Below, one piece after another: positions 11,656-23,428 of a stretch of DNA of 64,000 nucleotides. A program made the position numbers and the translations under genes. The notes under the pieces are model-generated. The model worked only from the letters and a program-made list of their open reading frames with translations, was not told where the DNA came from and did no database searches. Origin of the DNA: Chamaelirium japonicum (Eukaryota > Streptophyta > Magnoliopsida > Liliales > Melanthiaceae); contig OX393555.1 of the NCBI GenBank assembly GCA_947650365.1, forward strand, positions 17,368,512 to 17,432,511. The letters run 5' to 3'. Position 1 is the first letter of the stretch; the number at the start of each line of letters is the position of its first letter.

Positions 11656-11966
11656 GTCTTCGACGGCCTGACCCTTCACGTCCCGCCAACTCTCCAGGGC
11701 CGATCCGTCGCGTCCTAATTTTAATAGCGCAGAAAGAGGGGGCTTGAGGGGAGCAGGATAAATTATCCAATGGAACCGGTGTATATGCTGCCTACACTTG
11801 AAAAATTATACGACATATTTAAAACATACCCTTGTTTGTCCTGTAGCAAAGGATTTGTCTTTTAGTGATTTTTTTTTACGGTAATCCTACTCATCCATAG
11901 TGATTTGAAAAAGAAATCACCCGACACCTCTCCTGCCAAAACTTCCAAATGGAATCATAAAAGATG

Positions 11967-12146
11967 GAGAAATGCTATTCAGCCCAAAGGTTTTCCCGAA
12001 TCCGCTCAGCCCGATTGATGTGACAGCGTTCAACTGGTGGGGTAAAAGATTTAAATGTCTCTATTGAGTTCAGCCACCAGTTAAATACTGCCATGTTAAT
12101 TGGGCTAGCGGAATCGGAAAAACCTTCGGGCTGAATAACATTTCTC
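11967..12146. mobile_element. Mutator-type MITE family M, copy 1, with 9-bp TSD
   Basis: 180-bp near-palindrome with ends GAGAAATGCTATTCAGCCC and, inverted, GAGAAATGTTATTCAGCCC. It is flanked by TAAAAGATG at 11958-11966 and 12147-12155. A 9-bp duplication points to a Mutator-like transposase. Sister copies are at 18890-19057 and 42805-42985. Confidence 0.85.
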
Positions 12147-12177
12147 TAAAAGATGTTCAGTCAATGAGAGAGAGTTT

Positions 12178-12183
<6 letters not shown>

Positions 12184-12256
<73 letters not shown>
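12184..12256. repeat. Compound (GT)n(GA)n microsatellite
   Basis: GT tract to about 12218, then GA tract. Confidence 0.97.
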
Positions 12257-12259
<3 letters not shown>

Positions 12260-12348
12260 ATTGTACTCTCCCTAGCCGTAAAATTGAACAACTAAAAATA
12301 TATCGTGTTTGTCTCTCATAACAGGAAAGCCTTCTTCATTATACGATA

Positions 12349-12694
12349 CTAGTAAGAAATTTGGGTAATACTTGTATGAACATGATGCCTGTCATTTGGC
12401 ATAAATGACAGTACAGTTGTCTGAAGAAGTGTGGAATTTGAAATGAGTATAATTCACTCGTCGTGATGTGATTGACTTGTTAGAGAAAGATATAATATAA
12501 TGATTTTTCTAATTAACATCAAATGATCATTAAATGCCATTGAATGAGTATTTATCATCTTTATAGTATGATTTTAATAGGATTTATGAGAGAGAGAACA
12601 TTCACACATAAAAAAGGATTTTGGCTCTTAAAAAAAGATCCACGTATCACAACATAGGAGAGAGGGCTCCGTTTTAATATTAGATACTATTAGA
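12349..12694 (-). mobile_element. Non-autonomous Helitron family A, copy 3
   Basis: On the - strand the element opens TCTAATAGTATCTAATATTA after an A and closes TTTCTTACTAG before a T. Internal segments match the other family A copies (ATCATTAAATGCC, TTAACATCAAAT, GGCTCCGTTTTAAT). No protein. Confidence 0.8.
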
Positions 12695-12928
12695 TTAGAT
12701 GAGTATTTTTGTAATTTTGATAGCTTGAAAAAGTCAAACCGACGTTTGGGAGACTTGTTGTAATAGGGTATTACCCGTTGTCGTCCGCCACCGGCGGCGC
12801 GGACGACAATGGGTGGTGGTTGACAGGGCGACGACGACGGGTCATGGTTGACGGGGAGACGACAGGCAACCGATGGTTGCTGGGGGTGGTGGCCGGCAGG
12901 CGACTACGGTGATGGTATCTCCCTAGGG

Positions 12929-13364
12929 TACGGGTGGCAATGGGTCGTGTCGAGTCGGGTTTGTGTCGTGTCTAACCCCCCTAGACCCGAACCCGACATG
13001 TTTAACTAATCATGTCTAGACCCTAAACCCGTACCCGACCCATTTATAAATGGGTAGACCCGATAAAACCCGTTTACCACACGGGTCTATTTAGTTGACC
13101 CGATCTGAACCGATCCGACTCGACCCGATATGACCCCCGGTACTACATACTACAGTATCGGATTGTGGGTAGACCCGATCGGACCTGACCCGTTGAATTT
13201 TAAACGGGTCTTCTCGGTTCTATCATGCCTAGACCCTAAACCCGGACCGGATCCGTTTATTAAACGGGTCTACCGTGTCGACCCGTTTACGACCTGAACC
13301 CGTTTAACCCTAACCTAGACCCGCTAACTTCGTGTTGGGTCTGCCGGGTCCAGAATTGCACCCT
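12929..13364 (+). mobile_element. hAT-type MITE family H, degenerate copy
   Basis: Body of repeated GACCCG words in the same order as the intact copies. The left end TACGGGTGGCAATGGGTC has one substitution relative to the family. Flanks CCCTAGGG and CCCATAGGG are a near-duplicate. It is the most decayed of six copies. Confidence 0.65.
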
Positions 13365-13764
13365 CCCATAGGGTTCATCCCATGACTATAGATCGTGGCC
13401 ATTGATTTATAATAGCCAAGTGTCGGTCTCCAAAAGTCTTCGACTCAAAAGGCAGACGATCATCAATGGAGAGAAGTCGGACTCGTGATTGAGTAATGCT
13501 GTGCGAATGATTCGGTAAGAGATTCGGGGTAAATAGTATTTTCCTTATTTATATAGGATATATATGATATAGTCACTCCCCCTCCATTACCTCTTTCCCC
13601 GGTTACATTCCCTGCCCTGGCGCCAAGGCCAATTGACGCCACCACCGTCCAACTTCTCGCCGGCCGCTTGCGACCGTGTCGCCCCTTCGCTCGCCGCCTG
13701 CCTCGGGCCACGCCGTTGCCGTCCGGGGGGTCTCTCGCCGAGGAAACGACATCGCCGCCGTTTC

Positions 13765-14690
<926 letters not shown>

Positions 14691-14694
14691 GAGA

Positions 14695-15248
14695 AGGGAA
14701 GCACCCCCCCTCGATATCACGATCAACCTACTGTTGAGGCTTCCAACGAGTTCTGTTGTAAGACTCTGGTGTGCCTGCAAGCTCTGGCACTCCATAACTT
14801 GCTGTCCCTACTTCATTGATACCCACCTCGAGCACACCTAGAGCTCCAAGGCAACATCTGCTTGCCAGTATTCCCAGGCGGCGGGCGTCATTTTGCTTGG
14901 TACTTTGAGGTACCCGAAATGGACTTATGGATGCTAAATGACCATAGTAGTACCGCCATCCACCACGAATGGACTCGAAGGTACTCTATCATCTTTCCCT
15001 GGAGGGATGCTCAACCAACACCTCTATTCATCCACAATGAAAAGGTTCTGGTGCACCTAACCGATGCAAGCGGCAATAGATTGTTGCGCTATCATCACCT
15101 CAAGAGCAATACCAACGGAAGTGACAAAGAAGCCAATGAGTTCAGAAGGCACGAAGAAGTCAACAATCGCAACTTACAACCTTTTGTCCATGTGGAAAGT
15201 TTGGTTGCATTACCACCAACTCCCTCGAGGCGATCGGTCATGCCATAG
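14695..15248 (+). pseudogene. F-box protein pseudogene (F-box plus FBA-type C terminus)
   Basis: Two pieces of one F-box protein lie in different frames. From about 14710, in the frame of 14731, the sequence reads DITINLLLRLPTSSVVRLWC then ACKLWHSITCCPYFIDTHLE, the typical F-box helix pattern (L-L-R-L-P, C-K-x-W, D-P-Y-F-I-x-T-H-L). A stop follows. From 14862, in another frame, an uninterrupted 128-codon stretch contains YFEVPEMDLWMLND, EWTRRYSI, PLFIHNEKVLVHLTDASGNR and FVHVESLVAL, typical of the C-terminal part of the F-box-associated domain. No good ATG precedes the F-box. The middle of the FBA domain is too short for a complete protein, so an internal deletion plus frameshift is likely. 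Intact family members act as substrate adaptors of SCF ubiquitin ligases; this copy should not. Confidence 0.7.
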
Positions 15249-16364
15249 GCCTTTTTCGTTGCAAAACATTCACATATGTTTGGCTCTCTACCCGACAATT
15301 TCCCCCTATTTGCATCGCATGTATGTTCAACGCTTGTTGCATCAATTCTTAGCATTTGTTGCATAGTTCTTGTGACTTTTGAAAAATTTTCAGGGTGGGG
15401 AAATGTTGTATGCGAGCTCCATCGAGCAGGTAAGCTACATTGTGTTGGTTTGAGTTCATGTTGCTTGATTATACTGGAAGCACTCCTTAGTATTGATTCC
15501 ATTTTCCATTCTGAAGATGCATCAGTTTAACTATTAGTGATTATAGCATGACAAATTTAAGCTGTTATTACTCAGTTTGAAATAGGTAAATGAATCATGT
15601 AACCACATGATGTATAATGGTACTACCTAATAGTCTTTACTCACTTATTCCATAGGCCTTTTCTGGATCTATGTTTTCTTGTATTCTTATGGTCTAATTG
15701 GTGCTTTTGGAAGTATATTCAAATAGGAAATTAGCAAACTATTATTAACCAAACATGCATTTCCAAATGGCACTGCTGAAATTTACATGCTGATTCTTTG
15801 AATGCAGTGCCATTGCCTTAGTTTGCTATCGTCGACCGACAAGTATAATTTTATATTACCTGCTTAAAATAGCTATTCTTAGTTGGAACTGTAACTTATT
15901 TCTTTTGATATTCTTGAATAATGTTTTTAGTAAAGCTTGGTCAAAGTAAAGCATCAAGTAAAATAGAAATTGTTTTTTCGTTTTCTCGGTATCCGGGGCA
16001 CTAAATTATAGGCTGTATTTCTCCTTGTTCATTTTTGCGAACAAAATTACATCTTATGAGTCCATAAACCAAATATCCAGTTGCGTATTATATTTACTTA
16101 TTTTTCTTTGATAATAAAGATAGTTTTATGAAGAGCAATGATGAAGTTTGTACAATATTACCTTTCAAGGAGATATGATGTTATTAAAGTATATAATTTT
16201 AGGCAACTACAGAACGAGACCACCTTCTGAAATTATATATGGAATCAGTTCAGGAGATAATAGGTAACATACTAATAAATGCTTGTGTCTGTTTGCACTC
16301 GGACGGCCGCCTTCGGCAGCGGTGTGCCTGTACTCGGATGGCGCCTTCGACAGCACTGACTGCC
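15249..16364. other. Intergenic AT-rich DNA, nothing recognised
   Basis: No gene or repeat terminus identified. The first 100 bp may be decayed sequence downstream of the F-box pseudogene. Confidence 0.5.
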
Positions 16365-16590
16365 TTCATGGTGTGATTCACTTGTTAGAAAGAGAGGAGA
16401 GAGAGAGAGGGTACTAATTAAACTTCCAAAAAAAAATACTAATTAACATCAAATTGCCATTAAATGCCATTGAATAATTTATCATCTTTATAGTAGATTT
16501 TTAATATATTTATTGTTTGTTTTTAATATGATTTATGATTGAGCCATATTCACACACACGAGAGAGTGCTCCGTTTGAATTCTATCTCTT
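16365..16590 (-). mobile_element. Non-autonomous Helitron family A, degenerate copy
   Basis: Retains GTGTGATTCACTTGTTAGA, TTAACATCAAATTGCCATTA and GTGCTCCGTTTGAATT in family order on the - strand. Both termini are eroded. Confidence 0.6.
16422..16436 (+). mobile_element. Tail-only retroposon insertion with 10-bp TSD
   Basis: ACTTCC plus nine A is flanked by TACTAATTAA (16412-16421 and 16437-16446). The other Helitron copies show the uninterrupted CTAATTAACATCAAAT here. The inserted bases resemble the 3' end of the LINE at 40421-42344 (ACTTTCC-poly(A)). Confidence 0.7.
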
Positions 16591-16689
16591 CCTCTCTCTC
16601 TCTCTTCGGATCTTGATTGACGGCTAGATCTATCCCGTGTCTTTTTGTCCTAATCAGCTTATGAACAACAGTAGTATGTTATATAGACT

Positions 16690-16740
16690 GGTTCATGCCC
16701 ATGCCTGTCGGCACTGCAGCGGGCCGCCTTCGGCGGCAAG
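16690..16740. repeat. Dispersed GC-rich hairpin motif
   Basis: GCCCATGCCTGTCGGCACTG leads to GCCGCC-TTC-GGCGGC (16723-16737), a 6-bp stem with a 3-nt loop. Related text is at 11519-11560 and 16298-16325. Confidence 0.5.
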
Positions 16741-17644
16741 ACACCCCTCGGGCATCACCACCACCACCAACACCATCGTATTCGCACGGCAACACATCTG
16801 ACCGCCTTCGGCAACAAAACACTTTCGGCGGTAACACCGACCTACAGTGGCTAGCTTAAGGGCATCGTGACTAAGTGATGGATATTCTCACGGTGAGTCG
16901 ATAGAGGATGCACAGCTCGTTTGGAGGTTTTTTGAAAATTAATAAAATATTTTTTATGGAATTCGATTGAAAAATGAAATCATCTGATCAGCGCATCACA
17001 TGATTCGAACCAGAGGAGAACCTCGGAGTTCTACGGAGCTTAACGGAGTATGATGATGGCTTGCGAATGTAGCATGGAGAACACCCAGGCCTGCCACCAT
17101 TTCTCTATGTTCTATTTCTTCCTTTCATTTTTCTTCTCTTCTCTTTATTTTCTTTTCCTTTTCTTTCTCTTTTCATTTCTTTTTCCTTTTGCCCATCACA
17201 CCCGACTTAACCCATTTCAACCTTATTCGACTTGTATGCAAACCAACTATTCAAACCCAACCAGCCATGCATGTCCAAAACCTCCACACAACTCAACCCA
17301 TGAATGTGAGTCCAAGAACCCGAGTCCCTCGCATCCAGCTCTCATCCGAGACCCCCTTGGGATTCTCTCTCTAGTCCGAGCCGATACCCGATCAGCGGGA
17401 AAATTTTCAGCACAACCTGCGTACGCTAGCTACAACCATTGCCCAGAGCCTATTAGCATGCTCCAAGTACTGGAGGCTACTACCCCCATGTGTTGGGGCC
17501 GGCTATATCATGTCTCTTGAGTCGCAGTGGGCCCCGCGGTTGTAGAGTAAAAAGGATGTTTGTATAATATGTGCAAATTTGGAAATAAGTCGAGATGAAA
17601 AAACCCGCAGGAAGAAGAATCTGTTGGGAACCTGAATGATTCGC

Positions 17645-18060
17645 TTTTTTTTTTTGGTACTTTGAAGGAGAGATCACAATAGATCTCAGAAGGCACCACT
17701 GCCTGGTGCAAGTTGCAGAGAGTCGCCACTTCGGTGAAAGGGGAAGGCCAACCGGCGCACAATCTAGACGCCACACCGGCGTACAACAAGATGCAAGGAC
17801 GCATCCGGAAAAAATAAACCTAAAAAAAAAGGTGAAACAAACACCACCTCGCCCACCGGCCGGAGACAACGCCACCACCGGCGCTCCAAAAAAAAAGAGA
17901 CCAAAATAAGGCAAACCATAGCCTTCAGCTCTAGCAACCCGACCAAATTGTAGTACACCACAACACCACCTGCCGCCTTCGATTGATGCCGCCATTGCAG
18001 CTTCGAGACCCACATCGCCGGCCATCGGAGGCCGATCTGAAAAACCACAGCCGCCAACAT
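17645..18060 (-). mobile_element. R-family retroposon, copy 3
   Basis: On the - strand the body includes TTTTCAGATCGGCCTCC... GCGATGTGGGTCTCGAAGC... GTACTACAATTTGGTCGGGT. These align in order with 59023-59120 in R copy 5. It ends CTTCAAAGTACC-poly(A), seen as a T-run at 17645-17655. Five-prime part missing. No RT. Confidence 0.75.
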
Positions 18061-18880
18061 CATGAATTGAAGGGAAGCTCTATTGACAATCTTCTGAAGT
18101 ATTCTGCAGATAGCTCTTGACCACATATATATACACAGCCTGTATACAACACTATGTAAAGACATAGTGAAGTATTGGTGAACATATTTGCATCGCTTGG
18201 ATACATATTTACACAAGGGAATGCTACATATCTTCAACAATTGGTATAAAACTTAATTTATTAATTCTAGAAGGAATAATTTGTGCTAGAGAGATGAATG
18301 CTATTCTCTGTATCAAATCTTGACGTCTATCATCTTTGTCTAGAGTCTAGACTCTTTCCTTGTCTAGAGGGGGAACCTTATCGCGATGTTTCTTTGTGGC
18401 GTGAGCTCAAAATGTGCAACCACCAACCGATAAGGTCGGTTCTTCTACCCCCCCCAACTAGCCTCTAGGTTTCTTGGCATGCTCCTCTCTTTTTATTTTC
18501 TCCAAAAAGTCTCCAAACACAAATAACTTGGACTTGAAGTGCCACTCCAAAGTTCCTTGAACAACTATCGGGGATTAGCAATGCCACTCCAAAGTTCAAC
18601 GAACAGCTAATGGGTTACTTCAAAGTTCCGCACAACTACCCCCCCCCCCCCCCCCCACCCCCTCCCCCCAAATACACACACACACAGAAATGGAGTAAAA
18701 ATGGCTGAAACTTTTTTTTGGTGTCCTATGAGGTCCTACTAGCATGGGACCTCCTCAAGCTCCAATCACCTCCAACTCCCCTTGCATAAAAATTGGCTAT
18801 GTCGGCAAACCAAGCTACCGACTAAGTTATGAATTTTGTTCATATCCATGATGTCAAAAGCTTGGTCCACCGACAACAGT
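18061..18880. other. Intergenic DNA with a poly-C tract
   Basis: Contains a C homopolymer at 18640-18657. Nothing else recognised. Confidence 0.5.
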
Positions 18881-18889
18881 TTTTGAATT

Positions 18890-19057
18890 GAGAAATGCTA
18901 TTCAGCCCGAAGGTTTGTCCCGAATTCGCCGGCCCGATAGATGTGGCAGCGTGCAACTGGTGGCTGAAACCCACTAGAGATTTTTAAATCTTTAACAGCA
19001 CCAGTTGCACGCTGCCATGTCTTTCGGGACAAACCTTCTGGCTGAATAGCATTTCTT
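18890..19057. mobile_element. Mutator-type MITE family M, copy 2, with 9-bp TSD
   Basis: Near-palindrome with GAGAAATGCTATTCAGCCCG ends, flanked by TTTTGAATT at 18881-18889 and 19058-19066. The inner arms CGTGCAACTGGTG / CACCAGTTGCACG are inverted, so a transcript would fold along its whole length. Confidence 0.85.
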
Positions 19058-19781
19058 TTTTGAATTCCTTACAAGTCCCTGATTTCAGTACCTTGACCGA
19101 TCGATACATATCCACAAGTTCTATTTTTTACATCCACTTCCATAAGGAAGATGTAGCTTCACTTTTTATAAGCACTTCCATTGCAGAGCTGTAACATAAA
19201 AAAAAAAATGAAGCTGCATCCGAATTATCTTTATGTCGGTAGTTTGATATTAACATTTCCCAAACCCCTAGAAAATCTCATGTTGAATATTTCAAAATGC
19301 AGCTTTAGGTTTCAGCTATGAAAACAAGTTTAATATGCCTTTTTTGTTTTCAAATTGACAAACTAAATTTCAGATTGAAATTTTGTAAAGAAATATTTCA
19401 ACAAACATAACTTTATTTCCTAAGGTTTAAGGGTTTTAAACTTTATAAATATGAGGGAAATGTTTTCTTTTAGCTGCTGAAGTTTGCAATCGTTTCCCCC
19501 TTGGTCCCTTTCTAAGGTCACCAAATTTTTACTAGGGTTTTAGGGTTTGCCATTGGTGGTGCATCATAAGGTATGTTTACTGATCTATTTAGGGTTGCGT
19601 TTTCGATGTTGTTGGTGGACTGGTTGGTTAAAACAATCATTTGGGTGATCCTCATTTGTTCTTTGTTCTTCCTTGAATTAGGTGGTTCAGATATTCTTGT
19701 ATTTATAAATGTATCCATGATTGTCACTGGCCTGATTATTTACAATATAGGCTTACTTATTGTACATGTGTCAATGAGTTA
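19058..19781. other. Intergenic DNA, nothing recognised
   Basis: AT-rich. The open frame at 19573-19782 is hydrophobic but has no recognisable domain, and I do not call it. Confidence 0.4.
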
Positions 19782-20220
19782 ATGGGCTAGCCCGAACTCG
19801 GCCTGAAGCTCGAATAATAAAATGGGCCGAGTTCGGGTTGGGTAGGTTGATTTTTATTCGGTTTGTATTTGGGCTTGGGAGAGCTAACTAGGTTTCGGGT
19901 AGGATAAGACTTGCCCGACCCAGCCCTACCCGATTGACAAGCCTAAATAAACCTCCTCACTATTTCTAACACTATATAAAAGCTCAATGAATAGCTCTAA
20001 CAAACTTCTTAACAAACATAACATCCTAACTAGCAACTCGTTAACAAACATAACCCTAGGTCCGTAACTCACTATCTCTTTATATAAACACCCCACTGGG
20101 TCACTTGGGATTTGTTTCATCTCTCGATCTCTCTCTCCCAACTGCAAAACAAAGATCTCACTCTTCCTCTCACCCGACGATCTCGCGCCCGTGACTCTCC
20201 CTTTCGGTGACGACGCAGAG

Positions 20221-20822
20221 ATGCCTCCTAGCCTTTAAGCTCCGACCATCCATGAGACTAGACTTGACCTGGAGATCTCTCTGACTGGATGGCCGGAGCT
20301 TCAGGCTTCAGTTGCATCATCGCAATCCATGGTGATCTGTTGGATCAAGGATATACGCTCCATCCAGCACCGAGGTCCGAGCCGGGAGCAGATCGTCGGT
20401 TTCTCCTACATGCCGAGTGTCCTGCGTCTATCAGTCGGTCAACAGTCTCTTTTTTTAATGACTGTTGAGTCCAACGACACATATCTCATTGGCTAAAGAG
20501 GTTCTTGACCAGCAAGAGCAACATCTTCATTGTCGTTGGGATCAGGGGAGATGCCGGAAGGTTGGAGGCAGACTTCGAAATGGGCTACTAAAATCGGTGG
20601 ATCTCCTCGCGCGCTACTGAGATGCGAGTGGAGGAGATTGTGGACGGCTCACTCCTCTGCAAATCCTTAACAGATCCATCCCGAGGAGGGAGAATGAGGT
20701 CGCAACTCCAGCTCGTCCAAGTGATCATTAAATTGGGATCGGTGCCCTTGAAGGCTACTATGCCCACAACCTAGGGCGTTGTCTGGTGCACTAAATCGTC
20801 TCCACTATGTTTTGTTCTGTCT
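20221..20822 (+). pseudogene. Exonuclease-like pseudogene, left arm
   Basis: Starts ATGCCTCCTAGC, with an in-frame TAA six codons in. Decayed reading frames then give ICWIKDIRSIQHRGPS, IVGFSYM, SVLRLSVGQQSLF, and LEADFEMGY after further frame changes. The order resembles plant 3'-5' exonuclease-domain proteins of the Werner-like (DEDD) type, where VGLDxEW, LQLCVG, FVGVG and the VDL segment follow each other. The first catalytic D-x-E is not visible (IVGFSYM in its place). Upstream are a TATATAAA box (about 20080) and a pyrimidine-rich leader, suggesting the original was an intronless expressed gene. The family assignment is by eye and moderate. No functional protein is encoded. Confidence 0.5.
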
Positions 20823-20831
20823 CCAAACAGA

Positions 20832-21420
20832 ATAGAATAGAGAGGAGATGATCTAATGCACCAGAAGGCACCCCGGCTTGTGGGCGCAGTACCCTTCAAG
20901 GGCTCCGATCCTGATTTAACGATCACTTGGATGAGCCGGAGCCATGGCCTCATTCTCCCTCTTCGGGATGGATATGCCAAGGATTTACTGAAGAGCGAGC
21001 TGTCCATGATGCCCTCCACTCGCATCTCAGTAGTAGAGAGGAGATCCACTGATTTTAGTAGCCACACTTCAAAGTCCGGGCATCTCCCTTGATCCAGACA
21101 CCGACAAAGATGTTGCTCTCGCTGGTCAAGAACCTCATTATCCGACGGGGGATGCCGCTGGACTCAGCAGTCATGAAAAAGAGAGGCCGTTGACCGACGG
21201 GTAGACGCATAACACCCGACATGTATGAGAAGCCGACGATCCGCTCTCCACTCGGACCTCGGTGTTGAATGGAGCGTACATCCTTGATCCAACAGATCAC
21301 CTCCGCGGATTGCAACGGAGGCAACCAAAGCTTGAAGCTCCGATCATCCAGTCAACAAGATCTCTAGGTCGCGTCTTGTTTCATGGATGGTCGGAGCTTG
21401 CAAGTGAGGAGATATGTCTG
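20832..21420 (-). pseudogene. Exonuclease-like pseudogene, right arm
   Basis: Inverted partner of 20221-20822, better preserved. Two long open stretches in different frames (21324-21055 and 21067-20771) encode VICWIKDVRSIQHRGPSGER, IVGFSYMSGVMRLPVGQRPL, FFMTAESSGIPRRIMRFL, NIFVGVWIKGDA and, after one frameshift, LLKSVDLLSTTEMRVEGIMD. The pattern VGxxxLFF...SGIP...FL...FVGV...D...KSVDL fits the exonuclease-domain family. The DEDD first-motif acids appear lost. Its leader and TATA box lie at 21420-21620, so this copy would be transcribed toward the left-arm copy. Confidence 0.55.
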
Positions 21421-22353
21421 TGCACCATCGAGAGGGAGCATTGCGGGTTGGAGGGGGAGCGTGATTGTTCGGGCGAGAGAGGAAGAGCGAGATCTCTGCT
21501 TCGAGAGGGAGAGCGAGATCTCTAATTTGCGATCGGGAGAGAGAGATCGAGAGATAGAACAGAGCCAAAGTGAGACAGTCGGGCATTTATATAGTATTAG
21601 AGATAGTGAGTTAGGGATCTAGGATTATGTTTGTTAACGAGTTAGTTTGTGAAGAAATTTGTTAGAGGTATTCTTAAAGCAAGATTATATAGTGTTAGAG
21701 ATAGTGATGAGGTTTGTTTAGGCTTGCTAATCGGGCTGGGTTGGGTCCAGGCTTGCCCGGACTCGGCCCAAAACCTAGTTGGCTCTCCCAAACTCGAACC
21801 CAACCCAAATAAATTTCAACATGCCCAACCCAACCTCGGCCAATTTTATTATTTGGGCTTCGGTTGAGTTCGGGCCAGCCCATTTACTTAGTCAAGAATG
21901 ATTTTCATGTTGTTACCAAATTTATCACTACATGTATGAGTGCTGAACCTACATTTTCATCAGATCAAAGCCCTTTTGGGTGATCCTTGTTGCCAATGCA
22001 TCTTAAAATGTTAACTGTGACATATCAGTTGTCTTCGCGTTGAGTATACTAAGAAGATGAAGTGGTTCATCGCGCATCTTGAGATGTTCACTGTGATTTC
22101 ACGATCGACAAACTGTTAAGGCTTCGTGGATGCAGTATTCCCATAGCTACCAAGTCAGAGGTCGGGAAAAAATCTGCTAGGGAAGAATTCGGAAAAATCA
22201 GAAAAAAGTCGGAGACGTTGGAAAACAAATCTAGCACAATGTGGAACACGCACCCGATATCACATTCACATGACAATCTCAACAATCGTGGCTCACGGTT
22301 CCGCGGACACGGTCATGGGTATGGCAATGCCAACTCCTTCAGTGACACGGCCC

Positions 22354-22764
22354 GCTAGAAATCATCTATTCCGATGTCTGGGGACCAGCTCCGATTCAAT
22401 TTTTTACTCGAAATCGGTTTTATGTGCACTTTATGGATGCATTCAGTAGATTCACATGGGTACTCCCTATAGCCCTAGAACAGTGATGCTGTACCTTGCT
22501 TTATTCAATTTTAAACTCCTGTTGTTGAGAATTTGCTTGGGGTGGAGAGTATTGGACTGTTTCTTCATACTTAGCCTCCCACAACATTGGGCATCGAATC
22601 TCGTGCTCACATACACATCAACAAAATGGTGCTGCTGAAAGGAAACATCGACATATCGTGGAGGCCGGTCTGGTCCTATTGGCCCATGGTTCAATTCCAT
22701 TCCATTTCATCACCCTAACTGATTTCTGGTTGAATATCTTTTTCTTTGTTACCTTTGAACCCGA
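22354..22764 (+). mobile_element. Ty1/copia integrase remnant
   Basis: LEIIYSDVWGPAPIQFFTRN, FYVHFMDAFSRFTWVLPIAL, then after stops and frame changes QQNGAAERKHRHIVEAGLVL. These are the integrase-core landmarks of copia Pol (SDVWGP, F-x-D-x-F-S-R-x-T-W, QQNGxAERKHRHI). A Gly/Arg-rich piece resembling the end of gag precedes it (about 22281). The RT is absent. The reading frame is cut by R copy 4. Confidence 0.85.
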
Positions 22765-23262
22765 TTCTTTTTTTTTTTTTTTTTGGTATTTCAAAGGTGG
22801 AAGGTCACAACCTGGTGCAAGCAGGAGATGCCACAGTCTGGTGCAAGCACGAACCACCGCAACCTCCTGCGGAAAGACAGGCCCCAGGCCTAAACAACAA
22901 CACCACACCACACCACCGGGGGGGGGGACACCACCAAGCCGCAACCAGGCGTAGAGCAGACCCGCAACCGGGCAACCGAAGATCACATCACCAACCACTG
23001 GCGGGGGACAGAAACAGACTCACACAGAGACAAGAAACATACAACAAACCTTTAAAAAAACCCCAAAAAAAATCGGAACCAGCGCCGGATCATGCCTCAT
23101 ACAGCACCGGCGACGTAGACAGCCCCTCCGCGTCCTCTCTCACCACTAACCAACTGCCACCGCCAGGATCCAAAACCACGCAGAGGATGGTCTGGAAAAA
23201 CCCACGGCGAACTCCGGCTGGGGTCCAGATCACCACTCCAGCCGCGAAATCAGCCTGGAGCC
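22765..23262 (-). mobile_element. R-family retroposon, copy 4, inserted in copia remnant
   Basis: Left T-run (22766-22783) and GGTATTTCAAAGG are the reverse of a TTTGAAATACC-poly(A) tail. The body shares family text such as CCTGGTGCAAGCAGGAG. CCGATTC occurs on both sides (22760 region and 23260 region), a possible short TSD. Confidence 0.7.
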
Positions 23263-23428
23263 GATTCATGCTTGAAGAGAAAAATCCATTAATCTTTGAA
23301 GTACCCGGACAAACAAATGCATTATGAAGAACTATTTGTTTGGCTAAAAATTTAGCGCTCTACTAAGTTATTTCGATGACTCGCTACTTTAAAGAAATCC
23401 TGCATAACGTCGACTTTTCTACAAGCCC

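Larger units (their letters stand above)
19782..21887. repeat. 2.1 kb inverted duplication with arms of about 1 kb
   Basis: Left arm 19782-20822 and right arm about 20830-21887 are inverted copies over nearly their whole length. From the outside in they carry an AATGGGCTAGCCCGAAC-type hAT-like piece, AACTCGTTAACAAACATAA, ACTCACTATCTCT with a TATATAAA box, a CT-rich leader, and then the exonuclease-like coding region. The arms nearly meet at about 20825. They differ by many substitutions and small indels, so the duplication is not recent. Confidence 0.85.

Noticed and set aside
16980-17045. GATTCGAACC phrase reminiscent of a tRNA T-arm
   Set aside because: No acceptor, D or anticodon arms can be placed around it.
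19573-19782. 69-codon hydrophobic frame
   Set aside because: Could encode two membrane segments but has no homologue I recognise and no supporting context.
22746-23327. 193-codon + strand frame
   Set aside because: Antisense to R copy 4 and running into the copia remnant; compositional.
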